A stretch of 37,760 nt of DNA, from the NCBI GenBank assembly GCA_964505475.1, contig CAZDIJ010000029.1:1-37760 (forward strand), given 5' to 3'. Position 1 is the first letter of the stretch, and the number at the start of each line of letters is the position of its first letter. This stretch comes from JAGXQV01 sp964505475 (GTDB lineage: Bacteria > Pseudomonadota > Gammaproteobacteria > Burkholderiales > Sulfuricellaceae). The position numbers were made by a program, and so were the translations under genes. The notes beneath the pieces are model-generated. The model ran no database searches. It was not told the DNA's origin and worked only from the letters and a program-made list of their open reading frames with translations. This document shows, one piece after another, positions 8,029 through 15,983 of this stretch.

Positions 8029-9681
8029 ATGCTACCCGCACTGTCCGACGATAATCTTACCCGCCTTGCCGGCCCAGGCGCTTTCCAGCGCGGCAAGCGC
8101 TATTTCGACGAAGGCCGGGTGACGGTGCGCGAGAGCGACGACAGCCATTTGCGCGCCGGGGTCGCGGGTTCCGCCGACTATGCCGTGGAACTGCTTTTGC
8201 AAGACGGAGAATTGAGGGCCGCTTGCGATTGTCCGGTCGAGGGTTTTTGCAAGCACGCGGTGGCGGCAGCCCTGGCATGGCGCGGCGATGCGCCGGTCAA
8301 ACCCAGGGCGCGCAAGGATGCGCCACCCGACTTGGCGGCCTTCCTCAAGGCGCAGCCGGTCGAGCGGCTGGCGCAATTGCTGGGGAAGTACGCCCACGAA
8401 TACGACGGCATCCGCCGTGAACTGACCCTGCTCGCCAAGGTGGAAGGTTCGCGCGACGACCCGGCGGCGCTCGGCAAGGCGGTGCGCGCCTTCCTCAACG
8501 TGCGGCGCTTCCTCGATTACCGCGACAGCATTGCCTACGGGCGCGAACTGGACGGGCTGGTCAGCCTGTTGCGCCAGACCCTGGCGCGCGATGCGGCGCT
8601 GTGCGCGACGCTGTGCGAGGCGGCGGCCGCCAAGCTGTTCCGCATCTACGAGAATTCCGACGATTCCGCCGGCGCCATCGGCAGCCGCTTCCACGACCTT
8701 GCCGAATTGCACCGCCAGGCTTGCGCAATGGATCCCCCGCCGCCCAAGGAGCTTGCCAAGCGCCTGCACGCATTGGCGGCCGAGGATGATTGGGGGTTTT
8801 TTGAGTTCACCCATTATCTCGAGCCGCTCGGCGACGATGGCCTGGCGGCTTTCGGCGCGCTGCTGCACAAGGAGTGGGAAAGCCTGCCGCCACTCAAGGC
8901 GGGGGAAGGCCACTATGGCCGGCGCTGGCAAGTGCGCCGCCTGCTGGAAAAATGGGCGCAGCAAGTTGGCGATCACGAGTTGCTCATCGCCTTGCGCGGC
9001 AGCGATCTGAGCAAGCCCCACGATTACGTCGGGCTGGTTGAAACCTACCGTCAGGCGGGACGCCAACGCGAGGCGCTGGCCGCCGCCGAGCGCGGCATGA
9101 AGGCTTTTCCCCGCGACTGGATGATGCGTGAACTGGCGGCGCGGGAATTGCGCGCAGCGGGCATGGACGACGAAGCGCTGGCCTTGCTGTGGCGCAATTT
9201 CGAGGAACAGCCTTCGGAGCATGCCTACCAAACCCTGCTCGAAGCCGCCGGCAACCGGCGCGAAAGCTGGTGTGAGCGCGCCCTGCAAGCCCTTCATGTC
9301 CGGGAACAGGCGTCGGCCAAAGGGGGCAAAGCCAATGCCACGCTGCGCATCGGGATATTGCTCGGCGAAAATCGGGTGGCGGAAGCGGTCGAACTCGCCG
9401 CCGATCAGGGCTGTGCGCCGGACCTGCTGGAGCGGCTGGCCGGCAAGGCGGAAAAGCTCGATCCGGGCGCCGCTGCGGGTTTTTACCGGCGGGTGGTGGA
9501 GTTCTCGATGGGCAACAACCCCGGCAATTCCGCCTATGGCCGCGCCGCGGAAAATTTACGGTGCATGCGCCCGCTGCTGGGGCAAGCGGAATTCGCCGCC
9601 TATCTTGCCGATTTGCGCCAGCGTTTCCGCGCCAAGCGCAACTTCATCAAGCTGCTGGACGAAATGGCGGATCGGGCATGA
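8029..9681 (+). CDS. SWIM zinc-finger protein
   Basis: A 550-residue protein with an N-terminal SWIM zinc finger, CxC...CxH, at Cys66, Cys68, Cys74 and His76 (CDCPVEGFCKH). SWIM fingers bind DNA or protein. The rest is helical, Ala/Leu/Arg-rich and TPR-like (repeated AL....AAE.G segments around 345-440), suggesting a protein-interaction scaffold. Start ATG 8029 is preferred; an in-frame TTG at 8017 directly after the methyltransferase stop would add four residues. It follows that gene by 12 bases and may be co-transcribed, but codon use resembles housekeeping genes and its stop overlaps the tag start (ATGA), so it may belong with tag rather than with the restriction operon. Function unknown. 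Confidence 0.85.
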   Translation: MLPALSDDNLTRLAGPGAFQRGKRYFDEGRVTVRESDDSHLRAGVAGSADYAVELLLQDGELRAACDCPVEGFCKHAVAAALAWRGDAPVKPRARKDAPPDLAAFLKAQPVERLAQLLGKYAHEYDGIRRELTLLAKVEGSRDDPAALGKAVRAFLNVRRFLDYRDSIAYGRELDGLVSLLRQTLARDAALCATLCEAAAAKLFRIYENSDDSAGAIGSRFHDLAELHRQACAMDPPPPKELAKRLHALAAEDDWGFFEFTHYLEPLGDDGLAAFGALLHKEWESLPPLKAGEGHYGRRWQVRRLLEKWAQQVGDHELLIALRGSDLSKPHDYVGLVETYRQAGRQREALAAAERGMKAFPRDWMMRELAARELRAAGMDDEALALLWRNFEEQPSEHAYQTLLEAAGNRRESWCERALQALHVREQASAKGGKANATLRIGILLGENRVAEAVELAADQGCAPDLLERLAGKAEKLDPGAAAGFYRRVVEFSMGNNPGNSAYGRAAENLRCMRPLLGQAEFAAYLADLRQRFRAKRNFIKLLDEMADRA

Positions 9682-10262
9682 CCAGCCGTTGCGCCTGGGC
9701 GGGCAGCGACCCGCTCTACGTCGCCTACCACGATGAAGAATGGGGCGTGCCGCTGTTCGACGACGCCCGACTGTTCGAATTGCTCCTGCTGGAAGGCGCG
9801 CAGGCGGGGCTGTCGTGGATTACCGTGTTGAGGCGGCGCGAGGGCTATCGGGCGGCATTCGACGGTTTCGACGCGGAAAGGATCGCGCGTTACGACGAGG
9901 CCAAGGTCGCCGCGCTGCTCGCCGATCCCCGCATCATCCGCAACCGCGCCAAGGTCGCGGCGGCGATAGGCAACGCCCGCGCCTACCTGGATTTGCGCGA
10001 GCGCGGCGGCAGCTTCGCCGCCTATCTGTGGCGCCACGTGGGCGGCAGTCCGGTGCGGAACGCCTGGCGCAGCCTGGCCGACATTCCTGCCTCTACCCCG
10101 GCTTCCACGGCGATGAGCAAGGATTTGTCGAAGCTCGGCTTCAAGTTCGTCGGCCCCACCATCTGCTATGCCCTGATGCAGTCGGCGGGGATGGTGAATG
10201 ACCATGTGGTGGATTGTTTCCGCCACGCCGAGGTCGCCGCGCTGATTTTGCATTTATCCTAA
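9678..10262 (+). CDS. tag: DNA-3-methyladenine glycosylase I
   Basis: A 194-residue Tag enzyme, which removes N3-methyladenine from alkylated DNA in base-excision repair. Family hallmarks are present: the zinc-binding set Cys5, His18, His176 and Cys180 (VNDHVVDC), the opening RCAWAGSDPLYVAYHDEEWG, and the catalytic/base-recognition region LLEGAQAGLSW with Glu39 and Trp47. Length is standard. Start ATG 9678 overlaps the SWIM gene stop by 4 bases, so translation is probably coupled. It is followed by a long inverted repeat element. Confidence 0.96.
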   Translation: MTSRCAWAGSDPLYVAYHDEEWGVPLFDDARLFELLLLEGAQAGLSWITVLRRREGYRAAFDGFDAERIARYDEAKVAALLADPRIIRNRAKVAAAIGNARAYLDLRERGGSFAAYLWRHVGGSPVRNAWRSLADIPASTPASTAMSKDLSKLGFKFVGPTICYALMQSAGMVNDHVVDCFRHAEVAALILHLS

Positions 10263-10271
10263 ATTCCTTAT

Positions 10272-10399
10272 TTCAACCACGGGGAGCACGGGGAAACATC
10301 CGGTTGAAAGAGATTGACCGTTCATACCCGCCGGGTGAGTGGCATTTTCTTCATGCCTCGCTGCAATTCCATCATTTCCCCGTGTTCCCCGTGGTTGAA
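10272..10399. repeat. Inverted-repeat element between tag and uppP
   Basis: Arms of 25 bp at 10272-10296 and 10375-10399 are exact complements except for one base; each contains AACCACGGGG followed by an A/G-CACGGGG block. They enclose 78 bp without a convincing gene. A related single copy, AACCACGGGGCGCACGGGG, occurs at 22600-22618 and a worn one near 27373-27397, so this looks like a dispersed extragenic repeat family. As RNA it would fold into a long hairpin and may insulate tag from uppP. The remaining gap to 10488 holds a TAAAAT (10446-10451) that may be a -10 box for uppP. Confidence 0.7.
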
Positions 10400-10488
10400 C
10401 TGCATTTCTTGGGTTCATCGTCCCTGCGCGGCTCGTCCGTTGCTGGTAAAATAACACCTTTTCCCAGACTCCCGCCCGCCATTCCATC

Positions 10489-11286
10489 GTGGATTTCCTT
10501 CTTCTTTTCAAAGCCCTGATTCTCGGCCTGGTCGAGGGGCTGACCGAATTCCTGCCGGTTTCCAGCACCGGCCACCTGATCGTGGTGGGCGATCTGCTCG
10601 ATTTCAACGACGACAAGGGCAAGGTGTTCGAGATTGTCATCCAGTTGGGGGCAATCCTGGCGGTATGCTGGGAGTTCCGCGAGCGCCTGTTCGGCGTGGC
10701 GCGTGGGCTGGGGCGCGATGCGGCGGCGAACCGCTTCGTCTTCAACCTGGCGGTCGCCTTCATGCCGGCGGCGGTGCTCGGGCTGGCGTTTCACAATATC
10801 ATCAAGACCTATCTGTTCAATCCCTTCACCGTCGCCATCGCGCTGATCGTCGGCGGGCTGATTATTTTCTGGGTGGAGCGGATGGATCACCGGCCGCGCG
10901 TCACCGACATCGACCAGATGGACTGGAAGGATGCGCTGAAGGTCGGTTTCGCCCAGGCGGTGGCTATGTTCCCCGGCACCTCGCGCTCCGGCGCGACCAT
11001 CATCGGCGGGATGGTGTTCGGCTTGAGCCGCCAGGCGGCTACCGAGTTTTCCTTTTTCCTGGCGATCCCGACCATGTTCGCCGCGACCTTCTATGATGTC
11101 TACAAGAGCCGGGATTTGCTGTCGCTGGCCGATCTCGACGTGTTCGCGGCGGGATTCGTGATGGCCTTCGTCAGCGCCTTCTGGGCGGTGAAGGGCTTGC
11201 TGCGTTACGTGGCGCACCATAACTTCAATGCCTTCGCCTGGTACCGCATCGTGTTTGGTATGATCGTCCTCATTTATTTCTGGTAA
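10489..11286 (+). CDS. uppP: Undecaprenyl-diphosphatase
   Basis: A 265-residue inner-membrane protein of the UppP/BacA family, which dephosphorylates undecaprenyl diphosphate so the lipid carrier can be reused for peptidoglycan and other envelope polymers; overproduction gives bacitracin resistance in several bacteria. Diagnostic motifs are the N-terminal LVEGLTEFLPVSSTGHL and the second-half MFPGTSRSGATI, which form the active site. About seven to eight hydrophobic helices are visible. The start is GTG 10489, the only start that keeps the conserved N terminus; no strong ribosome-binding site precedes it. thiD begins 6 bases after the stop. Confidence 0.96.
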   Translation: MDFLLLFKALILGLVEGLTEFLPVSSTGHLIVVGDLLDFNDDKGKVFEIVIQLGAILAVCWEFRERLFGVARGLGRDAAANRFVFNLAVAFMPAAVLGLAFHNIIKTYLFNPFTVAIALIVGGLIIFWVERMDHRPRVTDIDQMDWKDALKVGFAQAVAMFPGTSRSGATIIGGMVFGLSRQAATEFSFFLAIPTMFAATFYDVYKSRDLLSLADLDVFAAGFVMAFVSAFWAVKGLLRYVAHHNFNAFAWYRIVFGMIVLIYFW

Positions 11287-11292
11287 TTCCTC

Positions 11293-12120
11293 ATGGCCGA
11301 AGCCCCTCCCGTCGTTCTCGTTTTTTCCGCCAGCGATCCCACCGGCGGCGCCGGCTTGCAGGCGGACATACTCACCCTGTCGAGCATGGGATGCCACCCG
11401 TTGTCGGTGGTCACCGCCATCACCGTGCAGGACACCCTGGGCGTGGAAGACCTGCTGCCGATCGAGGCCGACTGGATCGTCGACCAGGCGCGCGCCGTGC
11501 TGGAGGACATGCCGGTGGCGGCCTTCAAGATCGGCCTGATCGGCAGCGTGGAAGCCACCGCGGCGATCGCCGAAGTGGTGGCCGACTATCCCGACATCCC
11601 CCTGATCCTCGATCCGGTGCTGGCTTCCGGGCGCGGCGACGATCTGGCCGACGAGGACATGCTGTCGGCGATGCTGGAAATGCTGGTGCCGCAAACCACC
11701 CTGATGACGCCCAACAGCGTCGAGGCGATGCGCCTGGCCTTGCACTCCCGCGAGGAGGAAGACGAGCCGACGCTGGAACAATGCGCCGAATACCTGGTCG
11801 GGCTGGGCTGCGAATACGTGCTGGTCACCGGCACCCACGAAAACACCCCCAAGGTCGAGAATACCCTCTACGACAAGGAAGGCGTGGTGCGCAGCGACAC
11901 CTGGGAGCGCCTGTCCGGCAGCTACCACGGCTCCGGCTGCACCCTGGCTTCGGCGATCGCCGCCACCATCGCCCACGGCCTGGATGTCGCCGAGGCGGTC
12001 AAGGAGGCGCAGGAATTCACCTGGCAGGCGCTGAACGCCGGCTACCGCCCCGGCATGGGGCAGTTCGTCCCGGATCGCCTGTTCTGGGCGCGCGAGGTCG
12101 CGGAGGAAAAGGATGAGTAG
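11293..12120 (+). CDS. thiD: Hydroxymethylpyrimidine/phosphomethylpyrimidine kinase
   Basis: A 275-residue ribokinase-fold kinase that phosphorylates HMP and HMP-phosphate to HMP diphosphate, the pyrimidine half of thiamine. Seen in the sequence: the substrate loop SASDPTGGAGLQAD near the N terminus, a DPVLASGRGDDL stretch, LMTPNSVEA in the middle, and the ATP/anion-hole motif GSYHGSGCTLASAIAA near the C terminus. Compared with E. coli ThiD it has an acidic insertion (SREEEDEP). It lies 6 bases after uppP and was probably once directly coupled to thiE, since an ATG at 12113 overlaps its end, but a repeat now separates the two. Confidence 0.95.
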   Translation: MAEAPPVVLVFSASDPTGGAGLQADILTLSSMGCHPLSVVTAITVQDTLGVEDLLPIEADWIVDQARAVLEDMPVAAFKIGLIGSVEATAAIAEVVADYPDIPLILDPVLASGRGDDLADEDMLSAMLEMLVPQTTLMTPNSVEAMRLALHSREEEDEPTLEQCAEYLVGLGCEYVLVTGTHENTPKVENTLYDKEGVVRSDTWERLSGSYHGSGCTLASAIAATIAHGLDVAEAVKEAQEFTWQALNAGYRPGMGQFVPDRLFWAREVAEEKDE

Positions 12121-12170
12121 TGCCGGCTGGCTCCGACGCGGAGCGGCTTCACGGAAACCCGCTTCTTGCG

Positions 12171-12267
12171 CCCCCCTTTGCAAAAGGGGGGCGGGGGGTG
12201 ATTTCAGCAGAGGCGAATATTCCAGCACAGTAAAAATCCCCCCTACCCCCCCTTTTGCAAAGGGGGG
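12171..12267. repeat. Paired inverted repeat (MITE/REP-doublet-like) between thiD and thiE
   Basis: Two facing copies of a ~34-bp GC-rich hairpin unit built on CCCCCCTTTGCAAAAGGGGGG: one at 12171-12204, the other in reverse at ~12234-12267, with a ~30-bp spacer. Each unit is itself a palindrome and the two can also pair with each other. Translated fragments such as PPTPPFAKGG are typical of dispersed repeats of this type. The right copy ends just upstream of thiE and may supply its purine-rich ribosome-binding region. Confidence 0.8.
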
Positions 12268-12284
12268 AATGGAAGGTTGTTCTC

Positions 12285-12938
12285 ATGGCGCGTGACGCCG
12301 TTAGCGGCCTCTATGCCATCACGCCGCAGTGCGCCGACACCGGCATGCTGCTCGACCGCGTGCGGCTGGCGCTGGAAGGCGGCGCGCGGCTGGTGCAATA
12401 CCGCGACAAGAGCGGCGACGTGGCGCTACGCTTCGAGCAGGCCAGTGAGCTGCTGGCATTGTGCCGCCATTTCGCCGTGCCGCTGATCGTCAACGACGAC
12501 CTGCGCCTGGCCGATCTCGCCGATGCCGACGGCGTCCATCTCGGGCGCGACGACCTGTCCTTGCGCGAAGCGAGGCTGGTGCTGGGGCGCGACAAGATCA
12601 TCGGCGTCTCTTGCTATAATGATCTGGCTTTGGCGCATGCCGCCCAGGAAGGCGGTGCGGATTACGCCGCCTTCGGCAGCTTCTTCGCCTCGCCGACCAA
12701 GCCCGGCGCGGTCGGCGCGCCGCTCGACCTGTTGCGGCAGGCCAAGCGCGAACTGGATATTCCGCTGGTCGCCATCGGCGGCATTACCGCCGCCAACGGC
12801 GCGGCGCTGCTCGAAGCGGGGGCCGATGCGCTGGCGGTAATCAGCGCCGTGTTCGAGGCGCCGGACATCCGCGCGGCGGCGGCCGGTTTTGCCGAATTGT
12901 TCAATCAATCAGCCATCCCAAGACCAACCATCCATTGA
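12285..12938 (+). CDS. thiE: Thiamine-phosphate synthase
   Basis: A 217-residue TIM-barrel enzyme that joins HMP diphosphate to the thiazole phosphate to give thiamine monophosphate. Motifs: GLYAITP at the start, QYRDK (pyrophosphate/pyrimidine binding), VNDD, DADGVHLGRDDL, GVSCYN, DYAAFGSFFASPTKP and VAIGGI followed by an Ala-rich phosphate-binding end. Start ATG 12285 is preceded by GGAAGG at 12271-12276. An in-frame TTG at 12255 lies inside the palindromic repeat and is an unlikely start. Together with thiC and thiD it covers most of the pyrimidine branch and the coupling step. hemL starts 8 bases after the stop. Confidence 0.96.
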   Translation: MARDAVSGLYAITPQCADTGMLLDRVRLALEGGARLVQYRDKSGDVALRFEQASELLALCRHFAVPLIVNDDLRLADLADADGVHLGRDDLSLREARLVLGRDKIIGVSCYNDLALAHAAQEGGADYAAFGSFFASPTKPGAVGAPLDLLRQAKRELDIPLVAIGGITAANGAALLEAGADALAVISAVFEAPDIRAAAAGFAELFNQSAIPRPTIH

Positions 12939-12945
12939 GACCATC

Positions 12946-14229
12946 ATGACCTCACGCAACCAGCAATTGTTCGATCAATCGCAAACCCATATTCCCGGCG
13001 GCGTCAATTCGCCGGTGCGCGCCTTCCGCTCGGTGGGCGGCACGCCGCTGTTTTTCAAGCGCGGCCAGGGGGCCTACCTGTGGGACGAGGACGACAAGCA
13101 GTACATCGACTACGTCGGTTCGTGGGGGCCGGCGATCCTCGGCCATGCTCATCCGCAGGTGCTCGACGCGGTGACTCAAACCGCCGCCAACGGCTTGAGC
13201 TTCGGCGCGCCGACCGCGCTGGAGCTGGAGATAGCCGAACTGCTGTGCAAGCTGGTGCCGAGCATGGAGCAGGTGCGCCTGGTCAGCTCCGGCACCGAGG
13301 CCACCATGAGCGCCATCCGCCTGGCGCGCGGCTTCACCGGGCGCACCAAGATCATCAAATTCGAGGGCTGCTACCACGGCCACGCCGACTTCCTGCTGGT
13401 GAAGGCCGGCTCCGGCGCGCTGACTTTCGGCCATCCCAGTTCCGCCGGGGTGCCCGAGGAAGTCGCCGCCCACACCATCGTCCTCGACTACAACAATGTG
13501 GAACAACTGGAAAACACCTTTGCCGAAATCGGCAAGGAGATCGCCGCGGTGATCGTCGAGCCGGTGGCGGGCAACATGAACCTGGTCAAGCCCAGTGAAG
13601 ACTTTCTCTACACCCTACGCGACCTGACCAAGATGTACGGTTCGGTGCTGATCTTCGACGAAGTGATGACCGGCTTCCGCGTCGGCCTCAAGTCGGCGCA
13701 AGGGATGTTTGGCATCACCCCCGACCTGACCACGCTAGGCAAGGTGATCGGCGGCGGCATGCCGGTCGGCGCCTTCGGCGGACGCCAGGACATCATGCAG
13801 CGGCTCGCGCCGCTCGGCCCGGTATACCAGGCCGGCACCCTGTCGGGCAACCCGGTGGCGGTCGCCGCCGGCCTCAAGACCCTGGAACTGGTGCAGCAGC
13901 CGGGCTTTTACGAACATCTTGCAACCCAGACCCTCAAGCTCACCGAAGGGCTGACGGCCGCCGCCCGCGAAGCCGGTTTCACCTTCTCCGCGCAGGCGGT
14001 GGGCGGCATGTTCGGCCTGTATTTCCGTTCCGCGCCGCCGGCCAGCTACGCCGAGGTGATGGAATGCGACAAGGAGGCCTTCAACCGCTTCTTCCACGGC
14101 ATGCTGGAAGAGGGCGTGTACCTCGCCCCATCGGCCTTCGAGGCCGGTTTCGTCTCGGCGGCGCACAGCGATGCCGACATCGAGGCCACCCTGGCCGCCG
14201 CCCGGCGGGTGTTCGCGCGCATCAAGTGA
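12946..14229 (+). CDS. hemL: Glutamate-1-semialdehyde 2,1-aminomutase
   Basis: A 427-residue PLP-dependent class III aminotransferase that converts glutamate-1-semialdehyde to 5-aminolevulinate in the C5 route to haem. Clear marks are IPGGVNSPVRAF at the N terminus, GSWGPAILGHAHP, SSGTEATMSAIRLARGFTGR, GCYHGHAD, the DEV..GFR segment, and the PLP-binding Lys266 in TLGKVIGGGMPVGAFGG. Start ATG 12946 fits the family N terminus; the frame is open further upstream but that part overlaps thiE. hemB, the next enzyme of the pathway, is encoded at 26317. The stop overlaps the GTG start of the following small gene. Confidence 0.97.
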   Translation: MTSRNQQLFDQSQTHIPGGVNSPVRAFRSVGGTPLFFKRGQGAYLWDEDDKQYIDYVGSWGPAILGHAHPQVLDAVTQTAANGLSFGAPTALELEIAELLCKLVPSMEQVRLVSSGTEATMSAIRLARGFTGRTKIIKFEGCYHGHADFLLVKAGSGALTFGHPSSAGVPEEVAAHTIVLDYNNVEQLENTFAEIGKEIAAVIVEPVAGNMNLVKPSEDFLYTLRDLTKMYGSVLIFDEVMTGFRVGLKSAQGMFGITPDLTTLGKVIGGGMPVGAFGGRQDIMQRLAPLGPVYQAGTLSGNPVAVAAGLKTLELVQQPGFYEHLATQTLKLTEGLTAAAREAGFTFSAQAVGGMFGLYFRSAPPASYAEVMECDKEAFNRFFHGMLEEGVYLAPSAFEAGFVSAAHSDADIEATLAAARRVFARIK

Positions 14230-14684
14230 GCGCACGCCTCGCCCGCTGGCTGGGCTGGCTCCTGTTGCTCGGCGCCGGCACGCCCGCCCTGGCGAACACG
14301 GCGCTGTTCGACCAGATCGAAGCCAAGTCGGGCAAGCCCTTGCCCCTGGAACAGCGCTACCAGATCACCAAGGCGATAAAAGCCTATTCCGATCTGCTGC
14401 GCGACCGAGACGAATTGCTGGTGAATGAGGCGACCCGCCTCACCGGGTTGCCGCCCCAGCAAATCCTGGTGCTGGCGCAGCAAGGCGGGATGCTGCTGCC
14501 GCGCGTCGAAGCGCTGCTGAAAAGAAAGCTGCCTGCGGGCGACGCCCAGCAACTGCGCGCCGCGGAAGCCGCGTACAAGACGGCATTGCAGGTGGCGCGG
14601 GAAAAATTGATAAGCCGCATGGCGGCGCAGGGTGGCCTGTCTCCCCAAGCGGTGGTGGAGTTGTTGCCGAAGTTCGGGCTTTAG
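14226..14684 (+). CDS. Small secreted protein of unknown function
   Basis: A 152-residue protein with a classical signal peptide: a short basic start, the hydrophobic run LGWLLLLGAGTPALA and a cleavage site near ALA-NT (about residue 24). The mature part is helical, charged and free of Cys, with two segments opening LTGLPPQQIL and LSPQAVVELLP that look like small helical repeats. I recognise no family. The start is taken as GTG 14226, overlapping the hemL stop (GTGA), which places it in the same operon; all earlier in-frame starts lie deep inside hemL. It is followed by a GC palindrome. Probably periplasmic. Confidence 0.7.
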   Translation: MSARLARWLGWLLLLGAGTPALANTALFDQIEAKSGKPLPLEQRYQITKAIKAYSDLLRDRDELLVNEATRLTGLPPQQILVLAQQGGMLLPRVEALLKRKLPAGDAQQLRAAEAAYKTALQVAREKLISRMAAQGGLSPQAVVELLPKFGL

Positions 14685-14702
14685 GGGGCAGCTCCTTCCC
14701 CT

Positions 14703-14751
14703 GCCCCCTCCCCAACCCTCCCCCGCGCGCTGCGCGCGCAAGGGAGGGGGC
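14703..14751. repeat. REP-like palindrome between converging genes
   Basis: Perfect 10-bp outer arms GCCCCCTCCC (14703-14712) and GGGAGGGGGC (14742-14751) with a further GCGCGC/GCGCGC inner stem around 14725-14737. It fills the gap between the plus-strand secreted-protein gene and minus-strand dusC, so it may stop or stabilise both transcripts, although no clear T-run follows on either strand. Same repeat style as 7600-7640 and 15846-15943. Confidence 0.7.
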
Positions 14752-14756
14752 AAGTT

Positions 14757-15710
14757 TCACCCTTCACATTCCTTCGTTGCCCTTTCCAATCGCTGCGCCG
14801 CCTGTTGCGGGTCATGCAGCAGGCGCAGTTCCCTGTGCAAGGCTGCGGCTTCCGGGTAGGCGGCGCGCAGCATTCCCAACCATTGCTTGAGGCGTCCCGG
14901 CGCGTGGCGCGGATCCATGGCGGCGCGTGCCTGGCGGAAATGCTCGATCAGCCAGGGCAGCAGTTCCCGCCACGGCATGGGTGGCGCGTCTTCCCCGGCG
15001 CGGATGCGCCGCGCCAGGTCGGGGCGGCAGATCAGGCCGCGCCCCAGCATCACGTCTTCACAGCCGCTCACTTCCCTGATCCGTTGCCAGTCCTGCGGCA
15101 GCCACACATCTCCGTTGGCGATGACGCGCAGGCTCACCGCCTCACGGATACGGGCGATCCACTCCCAGCGCGCCGGCGGACGGAAGTATTCGGCGCGGGT
15201 GCGGGCATGGACGGCGAGTTCCGCCGCGCCGCCGGCTTCGATGGCGCGGGCGCAATCCAGGGTGCGTTCGGTGTCGGCCACGCCCAGGCGCATTTTGGCG
15301 CTGACCGGAATCTCCCCCGGCACGGCGCGGCGCACCGCCGCGACGATGGCATGCAGTTTTTCCGGCTGGTTCAGCAGAATCGCACCGGCGCCGTGGCGGT
15401 TGACGGTGGGCGCGGGGCAGCCGAAATTGAGGTCTATGCCCGGCGCGCCGAGTTGCGCCGCCTTGGCCGCGTTGTCGGCGAGGCAGGCCGCGTCGTGGCC
15501 GAGCAACTGCACCCGCACCGGCGTCCCGTTGGGCGTGCGCCCGCCGTTGCCCAGCTCCGGCACGGTGCGCAGGAATTTCTTGGCCGGCACCAGATGGTCG
15601 GCGACCCGCACGAACTCGGCGACGCACAGGTCGATGCCGCCGATGCGCGTCAGGATGTCGCGCATCGCGGCGTCGGCGAGGCCTTCCATGGGGGCGAGGA
15701 TCAGGCGCAT
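14757..15710 (-). CDS. dusC: tRNA-dihydrouridine synthase (DusC type)
   Basis: A 317-residue FMN enzyme that reduces a specific uridine in the tRNA D-loop; the sequence resembles DusC, which acts on U16. Visible: the opening LILAPMEGLADAAMR, where DusA and DusB differ, the catalytic Cys98 in DLNFGCPAPTVNRHGAGA, VSAKMRLG, HARTRAEYFRPPARWEWI, VIANGDV and GRGLICRPDL. Length is normal. Start ATG at 15710. It stands alone on the minus strand between two plus-strand operons. The subtype call rests on overall resemblance, so another Dus subtype is possible. Confidence 0.93.
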   Translation of the reverse strand: MRLILAPMEGLADAAMRDILTRIGGIDLCVAEFVRVADHLVPAKKFLRTVPELGNGGRTPNGTPVRVQLLGHDAACLADNAAKAAQLGAPGIDLNFGCPAPTVNRHGAGAILLNQPEKLHAIVAAVRRAVPGEIPVSAKMRLGVADTERTLDCARAIEAGGAAELAVHARTRAEYFRPPARWEWIARIREAVSLRVIANGDVWLPQDWQRIREVSGCEDVMLGRGLICRPDLARRIRAGEDAPPMPWRELLPWLIEHFRQARAAMDPRHAPGRLKQWLGMLRAAYPEAAALHRELRLLHDPQQAAQRLERATKECEG

Positions 15711-15780
15711 GATGGGGCGGTGATGAAACCGCTATTTTACCCAATTCGCCGCAAACACATTCCTTAGTTGCACGCTCAAC

Positions 15781-15809
15781 TATTCAAGGGATTCCCACGC
15801 CGCTATAAT
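15781..15809 (+). promoter_or_regulatory. Candidate sigma-70 promoter for the AAA ATPase operon
   Basis: A perfect -10 box TATAAT at 15804-15809 with a weak -35 candidate TATTCA at 15781-15786, spaced 17 bp. Transcription would begin near 15817 and give a ~165-nt leader that carries the palindromic repeat at 15846-15943 before the gene starts at 15984. Confidence 0.45.
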
Positions 15810-15845
15810 CGGTATCTTGAATAAGTCTAACAAGCGTGGCCGCTT

Positions 15846-15943
15846 CCCTCACCCCTGCCCTCTCCCTGCACCCGCAAGGAGTGTCCCCACCGGGTTCCCG
15901 CTGCTTCGCAGCGACCACGGCGAGACGGGAGAGGGGGGCGAGG
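15846..15943. repeat. REP-like repeat in the leader of the AAA ATPase gene
   Basis: A left CCCTCACCCC...CTCTCCC block starting at 15846 faces a right GGGAGAGGGGGGCGAGG block at 15927-15943; between them is a small stem GCTGC/GCAGC around TTC (15900-15912). A further CTCGC/GCGAG stem follows the element (about 15945-15957). It belongs to the same dispersed GC-rich family as 7600-7640 and 14703-14751 but is larger. No gene is apparent in the 15711-15983 gap. Confidence 0.6.
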
Positions 15944-15983
15944 TCTCGCTACGCGAGTTTTTGTTAATAGCTTCGGAGCCGCA

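Noticed and set aside
10214..10519. Plus-strand frame bridging tag and uppP
   Set aside because: It spans the inverted-repeat element and starts inside tag; no ribosome site and no family resemblance.
12113..12295. 60-codon frame between thiD and thiE
   Set aside because: Most of it is the translated palindromic repeat (PPTPPFAKGG); better explained as the remains of the original thiD-thiE junction plus an inserted element.
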